45,770 nucleotides of DNA. Source: Eimeria necatrix (Eukaryota; Apicomplexa; Conoidasida; Eucoccidiorida; Eimeriidae). Each line of letters opens with the position of its first letter. Position 1 is the first letter of the stretch. This document shows, in pieces, positions 12,142 through 27,903 of this stretch. A program made the translations under genes and the position numbers. The DNA lies in NCBI RefSeq assembly GCF_000499385.1, contig NW_013652627.1:230001-275770 (forward strand). Reading direction: 5' to 3'. The notes under the pieces are model-generated. The model did no database searches and was not told the DNA's origin. It was given only the letters and a program-made list of their open reading frames with translations.

Positions 12142-13221
12142 TTGCAGAAGGAGGGGCGCAGGAAGGGCGGCGAAGGAGGGGGCAGAGGCCCCGAGATCGC
12201 CCGCCGCGGAGCTGCGCGCGGCGAAACGCGAGGGAAAGAAGAGGAATTGAGCCTTAAATGCTCTCGCGAGGCCAAGTGAACAGCACAAAATGTGCTTTGT
12301 TGCCGGGCCTTTAAGGTCAAAGTCGAACTATTTGTTAATTGGGAACTTCTCGGCTCCCGCCGTTCAGGTTCTGCAGGACGGAACCTGCAGCTGCGCATAC
12401 ACCGCAGCAACCGCAGCCCGTTTCAATGTGAAAAGGAACTCCAAAAAACTCAAAAAATGACTAAAAAGGCTAAACTAATATAAAATGCAGTATTGGACTG
12501 GATGTTCGTGTTCTGCAGTGATCTCCGATGTTCGAGAAAGTTGCTCGCTCGCTCCGGCGACTTGCAAAGGTGTCTTATTTCCCTCGATTCGAGGGAAAGC
12601 TCACAAGTTAGACCTTTTTCGAAAACCTTAGTCGAAACTAAACTGAACTTTGCAGGTGAAATTCTCTGAAGAGTTTCGCGAGGCTCTAACGGCGTTCGTT
12701 CAACTGCAGCGCTTGGGGAATTCAAGTTGGGCGACTCGCCGGAATCCCCGCGCTTTCCTCCTTCGGCAGAGCCATAAGACAACTGCATCGAATAAAAACG
12801 TTTATTTACTTTTATTAAATCTTTTTTTCGCTGGAATTCTTTACCCCAAAGCGCTGAGAGCAGCAGTCGCGGCGGTGCCCCATGCAAGCGGCGGGGCCCC
12901 CAGCTGGCGCGGGGCCCCCGTGAGCCTAAAGCGGCTAACTCTGCATTTGTAGGAAGTGAATATAAAACTGATTCAGAAAGCAGCAGCAAGGAGGCAGCAA
13001 GAGGCCGTCTGCAGCAGCAGCAGCAGCAGCAGCAGCAACTCAGGCGCATGCAGCCACACTTCCCCCGCTTTTGACTTTGAATTTTGTTCTCCCCTCTTCT
13101 CTGTTCTTTAGCAGCGTCAGCTTTTAGTGTCTAGGCCTTGGCTCCCGGGCTGGCAGCAACAGCAGCAGCAGCAGCAGCAAGACAGAAAAGCCGAGGCGCT
13201 GCTGCAGCCGCGCTGCAGTCC

Positions 13222-13256
<35 letters not shown>

Positions 13257-13365
13257 TAACCGCCAGCTGCCTCTGTGTCCTTCTTTCTCTCTGCCTTATT
13301 TAGGCCTTTTGCTTTTCAGATTGACAGTCTCGCTAAACCGCGTGCGCAGCAGCAGAGGCTCAAGT

Positions 13366-13408
<43 letters not shown>

Positions 13409-13532
13409 CACTGCAGCAGCGCGGAGCAGCAGCGCCTCAGGCCTTCCACAAATAAATAAGCACGAGTACCCCGACAGCAGCAACTGCAGCAACAGCAGCA
13501 GCAGCAGTACAAACAGCAGCAGCAGCAGTACA

Positions 13533-13580
<48 letters not shown>

Positions 13581-13762
13581 GGCAGCAGGACCTCTTGGCA
13601 ACAGCACATTACTCGGCTCCGCCTGAGCCCGGGCAGCGACAGCTCCCGCAGCAGCTGCTCCAGCTCGCTGCTGCTGTTGCTGCAGCAGCAGCAGCAATAA
13701 GAATTAGGGCTTAGCAACTCAAACAGTTTGCTGCAGCAGCAGCAGCAGCAGCAGCAGCAAAG
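12142..13762. promoter_or_regulatory. Divergent intergenic region, probable shared 5' region of the 19-exon gene and SRP54
   Basis: This 1.6-kb stretch separates two divergently oriented start codons (12141 minus, 13763 plus). The left part (about 12290-12960) is mixed-composition sequence without a supportable gene. The right part holds several CAG runs (about 13010-13035, 13157-13178, 13228-13254, 13364-13407, 13536-13578, 13731-13759), the last ending three bases before the SRP54 ATG. ORFs here on both strands are homopolymeric and best explained by the CAG runs. I see no defined promoter motif. Confidence 0.5.
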
Positions 13763-19482
<5,720 letters not shown>

Positions 19483-19544
19483 GGGGCCTCTCCTGGGCCG
19501 TCTGCCTAGCTAGCTAGCTAGCTAGCTAGCTGGCTAGCTAGCTA

Positions 19545-19589
<45 letters not shown>

Positions 19590-20368
19590 GCAGCTAGCTG
19601 GCTAGCTGCTGCTGCGGTGCTGGCAAACTGTAGGGACTCAGCTTTGCGGGCCACGCAGGGCTCGCTCGCCAATAAGCTAGCTAGCTAGCTCCGTAGCTAC
19701 CTAGGCAGCTACCCATTGGGCAAGCTGCCTACATACCGACCCCTGGCCAGCTGCATTGCTGACTAGCTAGCCAGCTAGCTGGCTAGCTAGCTAGCTAGCT
19801 AGCTGGCTAGCTAGCTAGCTAGCCGGTTGCAAGCTAGCTGTGGGGGCCCAGCGATCAGCGGGCGAACGAGACAAGGGCTTTGTGCCTTCAATAGCCGTAG
19901 CCGCATGGCTAGCTAGCTGGCTAGCTAGCTAGCTGGCTAGCTAGCTAGCTGGCTATCAAGTTAGCTAGCTGGCCGCCTCCCTACATAGCCAACGACTCCC
20001 ACTGGCTAGCTGTGGCTAGCGATGGAGATGGGCGGCTAGCTGCTCGTGCTGCAGCAGCTAGCTGCTGCTGCGTTTCTGCTGCGCTGCGCAACCCAAGCCT
20101 AAACCCTAGGCTTCAAACCCTAAACCCTAGACCTTGGACTTTACGCTTCAAACCCTAAACCCTAAACCCTACCCTAAACCCTAAACCCCAAATTTTAAAC
20201 CCTAAGCCTTTGCTCGAGTCCTTTGCTGCAGCGCCTAAACAGCAGACGACTGAAGCACATAAGAGGGCACAGCAGGAATGTGCAGCAGCAGCTGCTGTTG
20301 CTGCTGCTGCTGGGCTGCTGCTGTTGCTGCTGCTGCTGGGCTGCTGCTGTTGCTGCTGCTGCTGGGCG
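19483..20368. other. Convergent intergenic spacer with GCTA arrays and telomere-like repeats
   Basis: Between the SRP54 stop and the stop of the minus-strand Ala/Gln-rich ORF. It holds GCTA/GGCT arrays at about 19505-19592, 19676-19692, 19764-19823 and 19908-19965, degenerate AAACCCT units at about 20098-20210, and CTG runs that begin near 20285. No gene is supported. Confidence 0.85.
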
Positions 20369-20495
20369 CTAGTCCTCCTCGCCCTCAGCTGCTGCTGCTG
20401 CTGCTGCTGCTGCTCGCTGCGCGATAGCTGTTGCTGCTGCAAGCGAGGGGAGAGCCTCCACTGCTTCTTCGAAGCTGGCCGTGAGGGGCTCTGCT

Positions 20496-20526
<31 letters not shown>

Positions 20527-20637
20527 AGGCAGCGTAGGCCCTTGCTGCGCGCAGCAGCGTGTCACATGCTGCAGCTACCTCCTGGAGGTCTGCTGCTTCT
20601 GCTGCTGCTGCTGCCGCCTCCTCCGCAGTCAGCTCCC

Positions 20638-20668
<31 letters not shown>

Positions 20669-21433
20669 ATCCTGCTGCTGCTGCTGCCGCTCCACGTTCG
20701 TCACTGCAGCAGCAGCGGCGCTCTTCTTGGCCTTCTGCTTTCCCTTTTTCTTTGCTGCTGCAGCAGCAGCAGCAGCTACTGCTGCGTGCCGCCGTGGGAA
20801 AACTGACTGAGCAGCAGCCTGCGCAAGCAGCTGTATCTGCAGGGCCTTGCTGCTGCTGCTGCTGCTGAGTTCTGCTGCTGCTGCAGCTATTCGTGCTTTT
20901 GTTGCTGCCACTTGGTCGTCTAGGAAGAGCAGCATGCACTCGAGCGAGTCGGGGGCTGCAGCTGCTGCTGCTGTCAACACCTTGCTGCTGCAGCGTTGTT
21001 GCTGCTGCAGCAGCTGCTGCTGCTGCCGCTGCTGTGGCAGCAGCTGCTGCTGCTGCTGCAGGAGTGAATCAAAGAGTTCCAGTGCCCTAAGAGGATTTGT
21101 CTCGCTAATATCTGAAATGTTTGCTGCTTCTGCATGCGCTGTTGCTGCTGCTGCTTTAGCTGCTGCTGCTGCGCTAGCCGCCGCTGCTGCTGCTGCTGCG
21201 TCTGCGAATAGGTCTCGCTGCTGCTGCAGCTGCTGCAGCTGGGAGCACAGTTGCTGCTGCTGATGCCTAAACTCTGCCCACTGCTGCAGCAGAAGGCACA
21301 AGTCTCCCCAGGGCAGCTTACCTCTTCCTGCTGCTGCTGCTGCTGCTGCTTCCTTGCTGCTATTGCTGCTGCTGCTGTGTTGGGGTGCTGCAGCAGCAAG
21401 GAGCAGCTCCTCGAGTGCCTGTGTGGTGCGCAT
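20369..21433 (-). CDS. Ala/Gln-rich protein of unknown function, single exon, 354 aa
   Basis: An uninterrupted minus-strand ORF from ATG (21433) to TAG (20369). Poly-Ala and poly-Gln runs separate short normal-looking segments: LPWGDLCLLLQQWAEFR (about residue 39), ETNPLRALELFDSLL, APDSLECMLLFLDDQVAATK, a Lys-rich stretch KKKGKQKAKKS that could be a nuclear signal, and AADLQEVAAACDTLLRAARAYAAF, closing with acidic EGEED. The segments are amphipathic helices, but I recognise no family. The opposite strand is also largely open because CAG and CTG runs lack stops, so strand assignment rests on the longer frame and the more varied inter-repeat peptide. Its 5' side faces the 3' end of the next minus-strand gene, 147 bases away. 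Confidence 0.55.
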
Positions 21434-21579
21434 TAGAGTTTGCGGTTAGCTTTGCGGGCACCCGCTTGCTGCTGCTGCTGCCGCCTCTGCTGCTGCTGCC
21501 TTTGCTGCTGCTGCCTTTGCTGCTGCTGCTGCTGCCTTTGCTGCTGCTGCTGCTGCCTTTGCTGCTGCTGCTGCTGCTG

Positions 21580-22718
21580 TTATAGTTGAGGCGGGGAGCG
21601 ATACTTCCAAACATCATTTGGGGGGTGCTGCTGCAGAAAGAGCTGCAGCAGCAGCCGCGGCCGATCTGCTGCTGGTGCTGCTGCTGCAGCGCGGCACTGC
21701 AGCAGACGGTCTAAGCCACGCATCCAAACGCCACTGATGTCCTCATCTGAACCACAAGCCCTAAACACTAAACCCTAAACCCTTAACCCTAAACCCTAAA
21801 CCCTAGAGCCTAAAACTTTAGTCCGTAAGGCCTTCCTTCCCAAGCCATAGACCCCAAACCCTAGACGCTGAAGCCTAAACCCTAAACCCTAAACCCCGAA
21901 CCCAATAATTCTGATGACAGGAGCTTAGAGGCCTCTCTCGCGCCTCAGGAGTCCAAACCCTAAACCCTAAACCCTAAACCCTAAACCCTACTTGCGTGGT
22001 GCACTTTGTGCAGGGTGAAGGCGTTTATGCCAGCCAGCCGCCAGCCAAAGAACTCGTCAAAGCAGCTGCTGCTGCTGCCCTGCTGCGCTGCAGCAGCAAA
22101 TGATGGCAGCAAACCGAACCAGCTATCAAAGTAAAGAAAGTCCCTTGGCAGTGCGCAGGTCTTTAGACTCATCCTAAAACCCTAAACCCTAAACCCTAAA
22201 CCCTAAACCCCTAGACCCCTAGACCCTAAAGCTTGCAAAGGAAACACGAAGCATGAGTCCCCAGGAAGGTCAGAAAAACGGTGAACAAGAATAGGAATAA
22301 AAGAAAATCACTCTCTGGGGTCTACAGTTCAGGGCTTAGGGTTTAGGGTTTAGGGTTTAGGGTTTAGGGTTTCTGTGGAGGGGCCCCCTTGGACAGCCCC
22401 GTAGCTGCTGGGGCCTTCAGGTTCAGAGGGTTTAGGGTTTAGGACTTAGGGTTTGATCTCCTAGCGGCTTCCCTTATTTGTCCAATCATAGGAAAACATT
22501 GGAAATCAAAACATTATTTAGGAATAGATTTCAAGATTTAGGGTTTAGGGCTTAGGGTTTAGGGTTTAGGGTTTCGGCCGGAGCATCCTGGGGGCCCCAC
22601 ACAGCCTTTGAAGAGCCTTCTGCCTTCGGGGGCCCCAAACCCTCACCTCTTCTTGGATCTTGTTCTTACTAAACCCTAAACCCTAAACCCTACCCTAAAC
22701 CCTATGCCTGCCTTCACT
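21580..22718 (-). CDS. Small membrane protein of unknown function, at least 5 exons, 5' end unresolved
   Basis: The best-supported exons are 22173-21992 and 21746-21580 (TAA), joined A|AT across a telomere-repeat intron and reading LPRDFLYFDSWFGLLPSF, then FDEFFGWRLAGINAFTLHKV and EDISGVWMRGLDRLLQ. Upstream exons that fit in phase are 22321-22248 (a hydrophobic segment, ESDFLLFLFLFTVFLTFLG), 22668-22647 (KNKIQEE, donor GTGAGG) and one ending at 22718. If only the last two exons are real, the ATG at 22172 gives 115 aa. If all are real, the 5' end lies close to, or overlaps, the divergent Ssf1 start at 22813. The segment order (helix, then a DISGVW-type motif) loosely recalls the first helix region of polycystin channels, but this is too weak to name. 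Confidence 0.5.
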
Positions 22719-22888
22719 GAGCGCGCTTGACCGCTAACTGCGTGGGCGCATCGACAGCAGCAGCAGCAGCAGCAGCAGCAGCGGCAGCAGCAGCAGCAGC
22801 AGCAGCAGCACAATGTCCCGTCGTCGTGCAGCGAAGAAGAAGCAGCGGCAGCGGGTGCGCGCGGCCGCAGGCTCCCTCTCCAAGGCCC

Positions 22889-22944
<56 letters not shown>

Positions 22945-23512
22945 CCGGCGAGCATCGTCGTTCGCAGCGGGCGGCTTGCTGCTGCTGCGCGGCTGCTGGC
23001 GCGGGACTGGCGCTGCGTCGTGGGGCCCCAAGTAGCAGCAAAGTTGAAAGAAAAAAGAAAAAATAAAACCAAAGACTTTGTTGCTGCTGCTGCTGCTCTC
23101 GGGGTCACTCACCTCCAAACCCTCACGCAGACGGACAACGGCCTTTACTTGAAGGTCGCGCGCCTCCCCCGGGGGCCCACAGTCACCTTCCAGGCAAACC
23201 CTAAACCCTAAACCCTAAACCCTAGCGCTAAACCCTAGGCCCTAGACCGCTGAAGCTGCAGGCTGGAGAGGGGGCTGCAGCAGCGCCTCAAGCAAGCAGC
23301 AAGAACTCAAGGCCAGTTGCTGCGGAGTGTAGGGCTTAGGAGGTGACTTTAAGGGTTTAGGGTTTAGGGTTTAGGGTTTAGGGTTTAGGGTTTAGGGTTT
23401 AGGGTTTGCGGCTGCAGGTCGTAGGGTTTAGCTTAATTAGTGATGTTCAAAAGGAAGTCGGCGGCGCCAGGCTGGACCCCAAAGACCTCCGCAAACCCCC
23501 GGTGCTGGTCCT

Positions 23513-23557
<45 letters not shown>

Positions 23558-23966
23558 ACAGGGCAGCGAGGGTTTGGCTGCTGCTGAAGCTCTGCAGCTC
23601 ACCACTTCAATGCTCCGCTCTCTCTTCGCCCCTGTAGACCTTCGCACAGCCAAAGTGACAAACCCTAAACCCTAAACCCTAAACCCTAAACCCTAGAATT
23701 AAACCCCAATTTGCAGTTTGAAAGTCTCGGCATTTGCTGCAGCTGTTCACTGCAAAGCCAAACCCTCCAAATGGGGCACTGGGCATATAAGCGTACCCTG
23801 CTGTTTAGGGTTTAGGGTTTAGGGTTCAGGGTTTAGGGTTTAGGGTTCAGGGTTTAGGGTTTAGGGTTTAGGGTTTAGGGTTTTGTGGGCGCAGCTAAAC
23901 GACTTCCGTCGCGTCGCGTTTTTCCGTTGTGTCTCTGAGGCTGACGGCACTAGCAGCAGCAACAAG

Positions 23967-24011
<45 letters not shown>

Positions 24012-24178
24012 GGGTTGAGCTTTGAGTTTAGGCACTATGCTGTTTCGCTGAAGGCAGCAAACTTGACTGCCGGAGTCGAAAATGTGCTGCGAGCTGCTGC
24101 TGGAGGTGCAGCACAGAAGCTGCTGCTGCAGCAGCTGCAGCAGAAGCGGGAAGACGCATGCGACTTGCTTTTGGCAGC

Positions 24179-24223
<45 letters not shown>

Positions 24224-24840
24224 GCAGCAAGTCATGTTCGATCCAGCCACGGGACCCTCTCGCATCTCCAAGCGCAGCTTCCTGCAGGTTATTCTCCCAA
24301 GCAAACAGCAGCAGCAAGTGCAGCAGCAGCTGCAGCAGGAGGAGCAGCAGCAGCAGCAAGAGTTGTCTATGGGAGTCCAGTTAAGGGAGATTGGCCCCAG
24401 ACTTGAACTGAAACTCTTCAAGATAGAAGACGACGTCTGCACGGGCAAAGGTAAACCCTAAACCCTAAACCCTAAACCCTAAATGCTGCTTTCTGGGTGC
24501 AGCTGCTAAGCTGCAGCGGCTGCTGCAGGTGCCGCTGTTGCAGCTGCTGCTGCAGCTGCTGCTGCAGCTGCTGCAAACGCTGCTTTTGAATTCTTTGCTC
24601 CTTTTATACTTCAGTTGCTGCTGCTGTTATTCCTGCTGCTGCTGCACCTGCTGCTGCTGCTGCTGCTGCTGCAGTGTTGTACCACAAGCACATTTTGAAG
24701 ACTCCGGAGGAGCTAAAGGCCCTCAAGAAGAAGGAGCAGTTGTTAAGGGCCAAGAGAGAGTGAGGGTTTAGGGTTTAGAATTTAGGGTTTAAGATGTAGG
24801 GTTTGGGGTTTAGGGTTTGGGGTTTAGGGTTTAGGTCTCA
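21756..24840. repeat. Telomere-like arrays around the membrane-protein gene and in Ssf1 introns
   Basis: Arrays at about 21762-21806, 21878-21900, 21955-21990, 22175-22215, 22333-22373, 22540-22575 and 22672-22705 surround minus-strand exons. Those at about 23194-23226, 23355-23407, 23660-23695, 23803-23882, 24451-24482 and 24764-24835 lie in Ssf1 introns. In Ssf1 introns 1 and 2 the 5' array is AAACCCT and the 3' array is AGGGTTT (inverted). Confidence 0.92.
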
Positions 24841-25384
24841 GTCTGTCACAGATCTTTTGAAGGGCAGCGATCACAGGCAGACAGCGCACTGCAGCAACAG
24901 CAGCAGCAAGTGCAGCAGCAGCAAGTGCAGCAGCAGCAGCAGCAGCAAGAGTCCTGCTTCGCTGTTGTTTCACAGGGAGGAGCGTCAGAAGCTGCTGCAG
25001 CTGCTGGAGCGGAAGGACAAGACAGCAGCAGCAGCGAAGCAGGCAGCAGCAGCAGCAGCAGCAGACGAGGAGCAGCAGAACAGCAGCAAGAAGAGAGACA
25101 AGAGAAGCAGAACAGAAAGCCCGAGTGAAGACGAAGCTGCCTCACAATATTCTGAGACCGAAGAAGATAGCCGCAAAAGGCCAAAGTAAGCCAAACCCTA
25201 AACCCTAAACCCTAAACCCTAAACCCTAAACCCTAGTACACAGGGGTGAGGTGTCCAGTAGAGCACAAGCCGTAGATGTAAACCCTAGCTGTCTGAGAGG
25301 CGCTGTGGGGCCCCACAGGTACAACCCTTTCACCTTCAAGCGGCGAAAGCCAGCAGCAGAAGCAGCAGCGGGCGGCAAGCAGCG

Positions 25385-25417
<33 letters not shown>

Positions 25418-25498
25418 GCGACCCCGCCAGCAGCAGGGCTTCAGCACCAAGAAGCATCAGCCAAGTGCACCCGCGAAGAAACTTAAGGAGGGTCGCAA

Positions 25499-25530
<32 letters not shown>

Positions 25531-25631
25531 GAAAAGGCCAGCGAGCTGAGAGCAGCAGGGGCGGCAGCAGCAAGTGGCGCGGCAGCAACAAGAACCGAAC
25601 ACTTCCAGAAGCTGCAGCAGCTTCGATTTAG
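22813..25631 (+). CDS. SSF1: Brix-domain ribosome biogenesis factor Ssf1/Peter Pan (PPAN), 6 exons, about 593 aa
   Basis: Nucleolar protein of the Brix/Imp4 family required for maturation of 60S pre-ribosomes. Exons: 22813-23193, 23418-23654, 23895-24450, 24675-24759, 24976-25185, 25319-25631 (TAG). Family hallmarks are LGVTHLQTLTQ, LYLKVARLPRGPTVTFQ, PPVLVLSSS, MLRSLFAPVDLRTAK, LNDFRRVAFFR, FEFRHYAVSLK, VQLREIGPRLELKLFKIEDD and LYHKHILKT, in the order seen in PPAN/Ssf1. Ser runs interrupt the Brix domain in exons 1, 2 and 3 and a Gln run interrupts it in exon 3. The C-terminal tail is charged and basic (KKRDKRSRTES, YNPFTFKRRK), as expected for the family. The exon 1 donor is GC (CAG|GCAAAC); all other donors are GT. 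The ATG follows a CAG run directly and fits the basic N-terminus of the family. Confidence 0.95.
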
Positions 25632-25655
25632 TTCAAAGCATTCAATGCAGCAACT

Positions 25656-26179
25656 GGTGTACGTACACCTGGGGAGCGCTCTGCCCAGGGTCCATACACT
25701 GACACAAATGAAAAACTGTTTGCGGGTTTTATTTGACCGAATGCCTGCAAAAACTCGGTGTACATACACCTGGTGTACGTACACCTGGTGTACGTACACC
25801 TGGTGTACGTTCACCGGGTGTACGTTCACCGGGTGTACATACACCTGGTGTACGTGCGCCAGTAGAGGGGCTTTTGGCTTGTTGCAGTTCAGCTAGAAAG
25901 CATTTGATCTGAAACTCTAGAGCACTAGCAGCTGCTTGGCTGCAGCAGGAGCAGCTGCATCCCGAGGTGTCTGCGCAGCTGGTGTCTGTACACCTAGCTT
26001 GGGGCCCCCGGGTGTACGTACACCAGGTGTCTGTACACCCGGGGCAGCCACTTCTTTTGCACCTGCTGCGTGGGGTGTGCGCCGCTGAGGTGTACGTACA
26101 CCTCGGCAGGCGTGCTGGACTGCAGCGGGGGCTGAAGTGTACATACACCTGGTGGCCGTGCACGCGGTGTACGTACACC
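25656..26179. repeat. Cluster of about 15 palindromes GGTGTACGTACACC, partly in 15-bp tandem
   Basis: Perfect or near-perfect copies at 25656-25669, 25757-25770, 25772-25785, 25787-25800, 25802-25815, 25817-25830, 25832-25845, 25847-25860, 25981-25994, 26011-26024, 26026-26039, 26089-26102, 26136-26149, a decayed copy near 26152-26165, and 26166-26179. Seven are spaced at exactly 15 bp. Variants mostly change the central ACGT (ACAT, CTGT, CGTT). A lone half-matching copy (TGTACATACACC) occurs at about 33603 in an intron. Confidence 0.93.
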
Positions 26180-26476
26180 TGGTTGGGAAGGACGTTGCTG
26201 CAACTCATCACAATTGTGTTTTCTCATTGAATAAAAGGTTAGTCGAGAAAGACTGTGGCTAGCTAGCGAGCCAGCCTCCGCCGCAGCAAGCCCCGCAGCT
26301 AGCTAGCCAGTTGGCTAGCTAGCTGGGGCGAGCCACGCTGAATATTGAGAGGGGCTCTAGCTAGCTGGCTAGCTGCTCGCCAGCCCAAAACTGGTGTGGC
26401 ATAGCCGCAAACAAAGCGCAGCAAAGTTAACGTTTATGCCTGGCTAAGCATCACAAGCCTAAACAAAAAGAGCAAG

Positions 26477-26879
26477 GGGGGCCCCCCAGGGCCCCAAGGG
26501 GGGCCCCCCAGGGCCTCGGGGGCCCCACAGCCCCGCCCCCACGCAGGGCCACTCTGCAGCCACAGGGGCCCCCTGGGGGCCCCCATGGGTTCACCTGAGA
26601 GCAGCCTGAGGAGTGCGGGGGCCCTTTACGGGGCCCCCCAGGACCCTCTTGGGGCCCTCAGTGGGCACCGTGAAGCTCTTCTTGGGGGCCCCTCTCTAAT
26701 GCCCTAAGAGACTAACGGGGGCCCCCAGGAACCTGAAATGTGGGGCCTCGCCCCACGGGGCCCCCAGAAGCCACTTGGGGGGCCCCACAAGACCCCTGCG
26801 AGGCTGGGGGGCCCCTGAGGAGGCCCCAGGGGCCCCCCTGCGAGGCTAGGGGGCCCCTGAGGAGGCCCCAGGGGCCCCT
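26477..26879. repeat. GGGGCCCC-rich block
   Basis: Many palindromic GGGGCCCC or GGGGGCCCC words are spaced every 15-30 bases, including two near-identical units around 26800-26840 and 26844-26880. The block ends just before the stop codon (26892) of the minus-strand gene, whose own coding exon 1 contains the same words (28600-29285). Confidence 0.88.
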
Positions 26880-26891
26880 TGCTGCTTCACT

Positions 26892-27871
26892 TCATTGAAA
26901 ACGATGTGCACCTCCATACATACCCATCCTATCTAAACGCCGTGCCTCTTCATACACAGTTATCCTATCTAGAGATCCGCGGGGCCCAAATACGGTGAAG
27001 GCAGATTCTGAAGCAACCCAAACCCTAAACCCTAAACCCTAAACCCTAAACCCTCGAGCCTGGGGCCTGGAGCCCGACAGACGAAGCAGGCGAACACACT
27101 AGGGCTCAAAGTTTAGCGTTTAAGGCCTCGGGTCTGGGAATCAGGGTTTAGGGTCTAGATATTAGGGTTTAGGGTTTTCAGCGTTTAAGGCCTAGGGTCT
27201 GGGAATCAGGGTTTAGGGTCTAGCGATTAGGGTTTAGGGTTTACTGCTTCGTTCGTAGGGCGTCTTCGCCACATATGCATCCAGTCTTTGGGCAATCTCA
27301 TTCGCAACTGCATTGAATTCCTGCAGCACAAGCCCCAAACCCTAAACCCTAAACCCTAAACCCTAAACCCTAGCCCTTCCCCAGAGCACACCACGTTCAA
27401 CTTCCACAAAACCCTTGCAAAGCACTAGCACTGACGGTCTACTAAAATGTGGGGACAGGAGTTAAAGAGTTGAAGACTCAAGATCAGGGTTTAGGGTTTA
27501 GGGTTTAGGGTTTGGAGTTAAGCCTGTAGGGCTCAGCGTTTCTAGCTGCTCACCTCCACAGTGATATTCCCGGGAGGAAACTGAAATCACCCAAAAAGAC
27601 AGCCCCGCAAACCACTGATCTTAAACCCTAAACCCTAAACCCTAAACCCTAAACCCTAATCCTTAGACTCTACGCATAGCATCACTCCAAAGAATTAACA
27701 ATTAGGCTTTCGGTGGGTCTCTGGGGCCGTGCCCTATATTTAAGTGGATTCGGGGCTTAGGGTCTAGGGGTTAGGGTTTAGGGTTTAGGGTTTAGGGTTT
27801 AGAGGCTCACTGGATAACGAGCAACGTTGGAGACTAGATTAACGCCCATGTACTCGAACCGCAACACGTCT

Positions 27872-27903
<32 letters not shown>

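Larger units (their letters stand above)
25632..26891. other. Convergent intergenic spacer between Ssf1 and the secreted/membrane gene
   Basis: This 1.26-kb spacer carries, in order, a 14-bp palindrome cluster (25656-26179), GCTA units at about 26253-26375, and a GGGGCCCC-rich block (about 26477-26879). No ORF here has convincing coding content; the apparent ORFs are repeats read as threonine/proline-rich strings. Confidence 0.85.

Noticed and set aside
25757..25860. CRISPR-like array of 15-bp units
   Set aside because: There is no spacer sequence between the units, the units are palindromic and the genome is eukaryotic.
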